The notes beneath the pieces are model-generated. The model ran no database searches. It was given only the letters and a program-made list of their open reading frames with translations, and was not told the DNA's origin. The position numbers and the translations under genes were made by a program. 64,000 bases of DNA from assembly GCA_944800085.1 (NCBI GenBank), contig CALYLO010000007.1, positions 1 through 64,000 on the forward strand, read 5' to 3'. This document shows positions 58,109 to 64,000 of the stretch, piece after piece. Position 1 is the stretch's first letter, and each line of letters starts with the position of its first letter. Origin of the DNA: Paenibacillus melissococcoides. Its GTDB lineage: Bacteria > Bacillota > Bacilli > Paenibacillales > Paenibacillaceae.

Positions 58109-58608
58109 AATCCTCTCCGCTTCAACCGGGACGTGGCATAACGCTCAATGCGCCGATTGATGCGGGTTCCCCAGCCTTCGTCCTGAATGGCGATAGGCTG
58201 CACCAATATCGTAAATATGCCGAGCCGGTTGCCTCCCAGGACATCCGTCAGCATCTGATCGCCGATGACAGCCGTCTGATCCGGCTTCAGCCCCATCAGC
58301 GCCAGTGCTTGGCGAAAAGCCCGCTGCGCCGGCTTGCGGGCCGCATGTATAAACGGAAGATCGAGCGGGACGGCGAACCGGGATACGCGCGTATGATCAT
58401 TATTCGATACGATGACGACCTCGAAGCCGCGTCGCTTGACTTCCTTCAGCCAGGCCGCCAGTTCCGGGGTCGCCTGCGGCACCTTGGCGCCGACCAGCGT
58501 GTTGTCCAGATCGGTAATGATGCCTCGAATGCCTTGTTCCGCCAGCTTGTCCAAATCAATATCGTATACGGAGCTTACCCGAAGACGGGGAATAAGCCTT
58601 TCCAACAA
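58084..58608 (-). CDS. yqeG: YqeG-family HAD phosphatase
   Basis: 174 residues from a TTG start at 58606-58608, eight bases after GAGGTGA; a GTG three codons upstream is possible. HAD motifs: GIRGIITDLDNTLVGAK (catalytic Asp-x-Asp), FEVVIVSNNDHTRVSRF, and MGLKPDQTAVIGDQMLTDVL. Member of the IIIA subfamily with YqeG, a phosphatidylglycerophosphatase-like group. First gene of the yqeG-yqeH-aroE set. Confidence 0.9.
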   Translation of the reverse strand: MLERLIPRLRVSSVYDIDLDKLAEQGIRGIITDLDNTLVGAKVPQATPELAAWLKEVKRRGFEVVIVSNNDHTRVSRFAVPLDLPFIHAARKPAQRAFRQALALMGLKPDQTAVIGDQMLTDVLGGNRLGIFTILVQPIAIQDEGWGTRINRRIERYATSRLKRRGLWQEEEKR

Positions 58609-58667
58609 AACAGTCACCTCGTTTTCATACGAAAAACTATACCATATTCTTTGATTTTCGTGCAAAA

Positions 58668-58694
58668 AAAAGCCGTTCCCGTGCGGAACGGCTT
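58668..58694 (-). terminator. Terminator of the moxR/DUF58/transglutaminase operon
   Basis: Minus-strand AAGCCGTTCCGCACGGGAACGGCTT followed by eight T. Confidence 0.9.
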
Positions 58695-58752
58695 CATTTC
58701 GTCACATTCCGGCTCCCTGCCTCCCGCTTTCCGCGTGACACGATAGCGGGGA

Positions 58753-61007
58753 TCAACGCTTGCGGACGCGCCGGAACTGTCTTACCGCCTCCCGGAATCG
58801 GGCCACATCGGCTTGATCCAGCGGCTCGCCGCTGTATTTCGCCTGCTCGAACATCGGGACGATAACCTGCAGGGGAGCTTCCAGCTGCGGCAGGCCCTCG
58901 CTCCAGCGCAGGGCGGCTTCGCGCACCGTCTCGTGCGGTTCCTTGCGCAGCCCGCGAAGCCGGCAGTAGCTCAGCCACAGCTCCGTCTCAAGCACGACCC
59001 GATCGCTCGCCGATATTCGCCGGCGGAAGGTGCGCAGCCAGCGCAGCGAGAATCCCGCCTGGCCCCATTGACGGACAAGCCACGCCAGGAGTCCGAGCAG
59101 CGCAGCGCCCGCGATCGAGCGGGCTGCCGTCACCACCCATGCGGGAAGCGAAGTCTCTTCTTCCGGCTGGCCGGCCTTCTTCTCTTCCTTCACTTCGGAC
59201 TGCTTTTCTTCCTCCTGCTCGGGCGGCGTGTCGGGCTTTTGCTCCTCATGCTCCGGGCTCGGCATGCTGAATCCCGGGGTCGGCTCGAAGGATATCCAGC
59301 CGTATTCCCCCATATATACCTCTACCCACGAATGCGCGTCCGCATTCGTCACGCGGAAGCGGCCTCCTTCATCGGGATCGAAGGAGCCCGTCATCACTTG
59401 ACGATCCGATCCTTCGCGGGCTCCGGGGGCATAGCCCTTCACCCAGCGCGCCGGCACGCCTACGCTGCGGAGCATGACGGCCATCGAGGTAGAGAAATGT
59501 ACCCTTCCTTGATCTCGAACAGAAACCCCTCGACGAAATCGCTGCTGGTCCGCTTCGAAAGATCCGGGACGTTGGTATAAGTGAACTGGGTCCGTAAATA
59601 CTGTTCGATTTTTTTGGCCTTGTCGTAGTTGTTCGTCTCCCCTTCAGTCAGGCTCCGGGCCAGGTCCGCGACTCGTTCCGGAAAACGGTCCGGCAGCTGC
59701 AGGTAGACGCTGTCCGGCGCTTCGGCCGGGGGCGCGGCCCGCAGCTCCTGTTCCGAAATGATCGGGACATGGGAGACGACCGTATAGCTTGTCGGATAGC
59801 GGGGTGCGCCTCTCCCCTCGTACCGGACTTCGCTCTCTCTCCCGTTCCAGACGAGTCTATCCGTATCGCCGCCTTCCAGCTCCTCCACGGCCGATACCGA
59901 ATACATGCCGAACAGGACCGGGTATATCTGATCGCTCTGAATCTGCACCTTCTGGATAATCTCCTTCGTCTGAATCCGCTTCGCCGGAGCGTCGTCGGCT
60001 TCGAACCGCTCGCCGATACTCATCGGTTCCAGGCTCTCTTCCCGCTTCGCATCGACCCAGCCCTGACCGGTGTATATAGCCTTGGCCTCCCCCCGCCAAT
60101 AGCCGCGGGCTTCGGAGGTTACCGTCATTACCGGCTCATAATCCATCTGAAAGCCGTCCCCAAGCTGGCTGTCATGGTTGCTGTAACCGGAAGTCGTCGG
60201 GGTTGGCGTTCCGGTTCCGGTTCCGGTTACGTTCGAGACGATGCGCTCGACGAAGTTGCCGCCAGTGCCGTTCCGGTTCGTCCAGGCCGTATACGGATCG
60301 GTCAGGATCGGTTCCAGTCCGGGCATGTTCACCCCAACCGTGATGATCAGCGCAATGACGACGATGGCGCTCACCGCCATCTGAAGAAGATACCGCAGCG
60401 AGGTTCGCTTCATCTCGGGATAGCTGTGCTTCATCTGGGAGAAATGAAGCCCGATCAGCCATACGAGGGCCGCGCCGACGATCCAGGCCACCTGATCCCA
60501 TAAGATATCCTCGGTGAAAGAATCCAGGATGCCGAAGACGATCACTTGAATGAGCAGCCACATAATGATGCGGCCGGTCCCGCGAACTATCTGGTTCAGC
60601 GCCTCATAGCAGAGCCAAATGCCGATAACGAACCAGATATAAGGATGAAAGGCTTGCAGTTTCTCCCATCGGGCTCCGTCCTCGACCCATAAATGATTGC
60701 GCACCAGCTCCATATAGATGACACGCAATACGAGCGGCAGCCCGAGAAGCAGCCGGCCAAAAAATTGCCGGGGAAATAATACGCACACTCCCCATATCAT
60801 TAAGAGCGCGTCCTTGGACATCGCAATCGTCTCGTCATACCAATACGGCTCCAGCATCACGATCCACTGCCATACCATCACGGCGAGGCATGTCCAGAAC
60901 AGTCGCTCGCTCCAATCGCCTAGCAGCCAGCGCTTTATCATTCCGGGCGGTGCCGGCGGAACGGAGCTTGCCGGGGAAGCGGATGCCGCCTGCCGGTTCA
61001 CTTCCAT
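58753..61007 (-). pseudogene. Transmembrane transglutaminase-like protein, frameshifted at the catalytic Cys
   Basis: Upstream frame (59460-61007) has several membrane segments and ends DFVEGFLFEIKEGYISLPRW in the wrong phase. Downstream frame (58753-59484) continues MAVMLRSVGVPARWVKGYAP, then VTNADAHSWVEVYMGEYGWI (His) and SFEPTPGF (Asp region), a membrane segment and a DUF4129-like end. Normal relatives read G-Y-C-D-H-F-S-T-S-M-A here. The sequence reads GGGTAC directly followed by ATTTC, so about seven bases including the Cys codon are missing at 59498/59499. Operon partner of DUF58 and MoxR genes. Confidence 0.88.
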
Positions 61008-62251
61008 GTCATCCCACCTCCAAGCAGCTTCGGAAGATGGTTCAATTCATCCAGCCATTTGTATTCAAAGCCCTGCTTCGCCAAGGCGCGCAGCAAATCG
61101 GCTTCATCGGGGCCGGCGGCGGCGTGAATGAACGTGCCGCTTCCGCCGATGGATCGGAGGCCTCCGATCGCCGCCATATCGCCGGATGATATCGCCCCGC
61201 TGATCCAGGCCACGGCCGCCCCGCGCAGCAGCGAGGCGCGCTGCGCCAGCATCGGGCCAATCCGGTCATTGATTTGCGGATTCGGCGCCTCCGGCTCAAT
61301 GGTAGCCAACCATTGCTTGTATGCGGCTGGTTCGCGCAAGAGGGCCGCGGCGTCCCACCAATGCAGGGAGCCGCCGATTGCGGCCAAATAGGCGGGATGC
61401 CGGTTCGCCTTCGCATATTGCGCAATCGACACCGCGGCCGACAGCGCCAATTCGAAGCCGGCCGAATTTTCATAGGAGGTTCCTCTCATATCAAGCACGA
61501 TCAGGATCGGGGCTTGCACTTCCTGATCGAACTGCTTCGATTTCAAGCTTCCGCTCTTGGCGGTGGCGTTCCAATGAATGCGCGAGAGACGATCGCCATG
61601 GGCATATTCCCGTACCCCGCTCAATTGCGTCGACTCCCGCTTCCTCTTATCCATCGCTAGCGTCTGTCCGGGCTGGACCGCTTGATGACCGGCTTGGGTC
61701 CAGGCAGGGATAGAAACCGTGGCCGGCAGGATGAAAAAGGAGGACGGCGTATAGAACTGTCCGCGCTGCTCGAAAATGCCGAATAAATCTTTGGACAAGC
61801 ATGTGGTCGCATCCAAGCGGTATGCCCCGCGCGGAAGCGGCGGCGTCCGGTACGTCCATACGGCCTTCCGTCCCGCGTTCAGGGTAACGGCCGCCTCCGC
61901 CTGGCTGTACAGTTCATTGAAGCGGTACAGACCGTCCTGCACGATGACGTAGGGCAGCGGAATCCATCCCGGAACGCGAAGCTCCACGGATACCGCGATA
62001 CGGGATTGGGCAGGGAGAAACCGGCTTGTCCCGGTCCGGACCATGCGCTGGCCCCGAACCTTGGCCACGCCCCCGAACCACGCGCAGGCCCAATAGAAGG
62101 CAAGCACGGTCGCCATCGAGAGCAGCATGAAGGACGTCTTGCCGCCCTGGAACAAAAAATAGAAAACACAACTGACATAAATGACAAAAGCAATCAGAAA
62201 TGTCCGTCTCCGCGAACGCGGACGGCGGGGCACCAGCTGCGGCGAATTCAT
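60998..62251 (-). CDS. DUF58-family protein
   Basis: 417 residues from ATG 62249-62251, right at the moxR stop. Two membrane segments near the start (FLIAFVIYVSCVFYFLF, TSFMLLSMATVLAFYWACAW), then WTYRTPPLPRGAYRLDATTC and the DUF58 signature REYAHGDRLSRIHWNATAKS followed by PILIVLDMRGTSYENSAGFE, a vWA-like fold. DUF58 proteins go with MoxR ATPases and transglutaminase-like proteins, a widespread operon of unknown role. Confidence 0.93.
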   Translation of the reverse strand: MNSPQLVPRRPRSRRRTFLIAFVIYVSCVFYFLFQGGKTSFMLLSMATVLAFYWACAWFGGVAKVRGQRMVRTGTSRFLPAQSRIAVSVELRVPGWIPLPYVIVQDGLYRFNELYSQAEAAVTLNAGRKAVWTYRTPPLPRGAYRLDATTCLSKDLFGIFEQRGQFYTPSSFFILPATVSIPAWTQAGHQAVQPGQTLAMDKRKRESTQLSGVREYAHGDRLSRIHWNATAKSGSLKSKQFDQEVQAPILIVLDMRGTSYENSAGFELALSAAVSIAQYAKANRHPAYLAAIGGSLHWWDAAALLREPAAYKQWLATIEPEAPNPQINDRIGPMLAQRASLLRGAAVAWISGAISSGDMAAIGGLRSIGGSGTFIHAAAGPDEADLLRALAKQGFEYKWLDELNHLPKLLGGGMTWK

Positions 62252-62252
62252 G

Positions 62253-63209
62253 CTACAGCTCCATCCGGACCGGGACCGGCACGCCTCGGACCGCATCCAT
62301 CAGCACTTGCTCCGCGGTCAGCCCCTCCATCTTCGCTTCCATATCGAGCAACAGGCGATGAGCCAGGACGAATGGAAGCAGCGTCTTGACATCATCCGGC
62401 GTAACATAGCGCCGTCCCTGAATCCATGCTCGGGCCTTCACGGCCTGCATGAGCGCCACGGAAGCGCGCGGGCTTGCGCCCAGCACGATTTTCGAGTGAG
62501 TCCTCGTCGCGCGGACCACATCAATAATATAAGAAGCGACGGCATCGTCGATATGAATGCCGCGAGCGGCTTCCCGCATCTTTTCGATCACGGTAATGTC
62601 GGTAATCGGCTGAACCTGCTCGGACGGCTGTCCAAGCACATGGCGAGCCAGCATGGCCCGCTCCATCGCTTCATCCGGGTACCCCAGGTTAATCTTGAAC
62701 ATAAAGCGATCCAACTGGGCTTCCGGCAATGGGAACGTTCCTTCGAACTCGATGGGGTTCTGAGTGGCGAAGAGCATGAACGGAACCGGGAGCTCGAAGG
62801 TCTCCCCGTCCACCGTAATATGGTGCTCCTCCATCGCCTCCAGCAGAGCCGATTGGGTCTTCGTCGTCGCCCGGTTAATCTCGTCCACGAGCAGCACGTT
62901 GCACATGACCGGTCCGGGACGGAACACGAATTGCTGGTCTTTGGGGTGGAAAATAAAAACGCCGGTAATGTCCGTCGGCAGCAGATCGGGGTTGCATTGG
63001 ACACGGCGGAACGCCCCGTCCATCGTGCGCGCGAGCGATTTGACCAGCTGCGTCTTGCCCGTTCCCGGCACATCCTCGATAAGGACGTGGCCCCCGGCCA
63101 CCATGGCGGTCAGCATTAATTCAATCTCGAATGACTTCCCTAATATGCATTGATCCAAGGCAGATTGGATCTGTTCCATAATCGAATGCAGCGATGATTG
63201 CGAATGCAA
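62253..63209 (-). CDS. MoxR-family AAA+ ATPase
   Basis: 318 residues. Walker A in GGHVLIEDVPGTGKTQLVKS (about residues 34-53), NVLLVDEINRATTKTQSALL (Walker B), FMLFATQNPIEFEGTFPLPE (sensor 1), LGYPDEAMERAMLARHVLGQ, and LGASPRASVALMQAVKARAW (sensor 2). MoxR proteins act as chaperones for vWA-domain partners; here the DUF58 protein is the probable partner. Confidence 0.96.
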   Translation of the reverse strand: MHSQSSLHSIMEQIQSALDQCILGKSFEIELMLTAMVAGGHVLIEDVPGTGKTQLVKSLARTMDGAFRRVQCNPDLLPTDITGVFIFHPKDQQFVFRPGPVMCNVLLVDEINRATTKTQSALLEAMEEHHITVDGETFELPVPFMLFATQNPIEFEGTFPLPEAQLDRFMFKINLGYPDEAMERAMLARHVLGQPSEQVQPITDITVIEKMREAARGIHIDDAVASYIIDVVRATRTHSKIVLGASPRASVALMQAVKARAWIQGRRYVTPDDVKTLLPFVLAHRLLLDMEAKMEGLTAEQVLMDAVRGVPVPVRMEL

Positions 63210-63765
63210 GGAAAAACCTCCTCCACAACGGTTATATAAGGAAATATGCCCAAATTTTATATTTTCTCCAGCATGGGGTTCCTAAGCGAAGTTGCCTTAC
63301 ATTTCCTCATTTTACACCATTCTATGGTGAAGGTACATCAACAACTCCTTTCATCTTTGAGCTAATTAATGGCATAAAACAAGGGGTATCCCAAAAGTAG
63401 TATTTCACTACAGTGAGATAGCCCCCCCTGATTCTCAAAGCTCGACTCGCCGAAAAATTGCAAAAATACACCTTTCCTTTATGACGTGTACTCCGTTACA
63501 GGGAATCCTGCAAAACGGCATCAATTTCTGACTATTCAATCAATAATAGACAAAAATCGATGAAAATAATGTACTTTTGCAGGAACTTAATCAAGTAGCG
63601 GCTTAATGAGCAGAAATTGCTGCATCCACGCAGCATTTCACTGCTTCATCCATCTTTCACCGGTTTGCGTGCCGCCGTTTTTCCCGCATCCACATTCTCT
63701 GTTACCTCGTCATCTCCATCATTTTGCCATGCCTATAAGACACTCCCTGTCTGCTCGACCCGCGC
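63210..63765. other. Intergenic region with dispersed repeat, no gene seen
   Basis: 556 bp between the moxR start and the spoVAE-like 3' end. It is AT-rich near moxR, then carries the 81-nt palindromic element (63505-63585) and TGCTGCATCCACGCAGCA (63622-63639). Short frames here have no ribosome binding site or family resemblance. Confidence 0.7.
63505..63585. repeat. 81-nt palindromic intergenic element, copy B
   Basis: Begins ATCCTGCAAAA and ends TTTTGCAGGAA, same end-to-end length and same flank order as copy A at 38491-38571. Internal identity is partial, highest in the last 35 nt. Confidence 0.6.
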
Positions 63766-64000
63766 TTACCCTTTGGGCCGTACGAAGAGAGATGCCAGGA
63801 AGGAGAAGACAATTGCCGCCGATATGCCCGCGCTTGTCGTCTTGAAAATGCCGCTGACGGCGCCGATCCATCCATCCGACTTCAAATCGGTAATCGCCCC
63901 GTGCACAAGGGAGTTGCCGAAGCTCGTAATCGGAACCGTGACGCCCGCGCCGGCGAATTCGATCAACGGCTCGTACCAGCCCAAGCCGTCCACGACCGCG
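63766..64000 (-). CDS. Stage V sporulation protein AE-like, 3' part (continues beyond window)
   Basis: At least 77 C-terminal residues: LIEFAGAGVTVPITSFGNSL, VHGAITDLKSDGWIGAVSGI, FKTTSAGISAAIVFSFLASL, FVRPKG. This is the conserved end of the SpoVAE (SpoVAEB) membrane protein, part of the channel that moves dipicolinic acid into the forespore. The start lies right of the window. Confidence 0.9.
   Translation of the reverse strand, partial: AVVDGLGWYEPLIEFAGAGVTVPITSFGNSLVHGAITDLKSDGWIGAVSGIFKTTSAGISAAIVFSFLASLFVRPKG

Noticed and set aside
56165..58141. 658-codon plus-strand frame opposite aroE and yqeH
   Set aside because: Antisense shadow of two conserved genes; Arg/His/Gln-rich composition typical of such frames.

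Overview
The window looks like a spore-forming Bacillota chromosome, most likely Paenibacillus. This rests on the sporulation genes (gpr, spoIIP, a spoVAE-like end), the late-competence comE genes, the conserved yqe cluster and a T-box leader in front of leuS. The naming is inference from gene content; there is no rRNA in the window.

Positions 1 to about 30,450 are the right-hand part of a prophage; the left end lies outside the window. Nearly all its genes are on the minus strand, so transcription runs right to left. From right to left: integrase and CI-type repressor (plus strand); divergent Cro-like and excisionase-like genes; small early genes; an HUH-type Rep-like protein; a RusA-like resolvase; ParA and a ParB-Lar fusion; an HNH-like protein; a cytosine and an adenine DNA methyltransferase; many small early/middle genes; an ArpU/RinA-like late regulator; HNH; terminase small and large; portal; prohead protease; HK97-fold capsid; connector and neck genes; tail sheath, tail tube, tail chaperone and tape measure. 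Sheath plus tube means a contractile (myovirus-type) tail. Two copies of one IS110-family element sit in the prophage. Copy 2 is intact. Copy 1 and the tail genes around it (about 1-5.5 kb) carry many single-base indels, which may be sequence error rather than decay.

From 30,449 on, the chromosomal order matches the classical lepA / yqxA / spoIIP / gpr / rpsT / holA / comEC-EB-EA / comER / leuS / yqeM / rsfS / yqeK / nadD / yhbY / aroE / yqeH / yqeG arrangement. It is interrupted by three lineage-specific insertions: a two-component system with a divergent M23 lipoprotein and a repeat-rich gap between spoIIP and gpr; an ECF sigma/anti-sigma pair between holA and comEC; and a CvfB-like gene between yqeM and rsfS. 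The right end carries a MoxR / DUF58 / transglutaminase operon, whose last gene is frameshifted exactly at its catalytic cysteine, and the 3' end of a spoVAE-like gene.

The most striking observation is inside the phage cytosine methyltransferase gene. A second, 265-codon reading frame in another phase encodes a protein that itself looks like a recognisable methyltransferase-associated family, so the segment appears to be dual coding. Other points of interest are a probable bridge-RNA locus in the IS110 left end with a CT crossover core whose precise excision restores a phage stop codon, a ParB-Lar zinc-ribbon fusion, iteron-like repeats next to the HUH Rep gene, a promoter-hairpin unit that may be a small phage RNA, and an 81-nt palindromic intergenic element found at two sites 25 kb apart.
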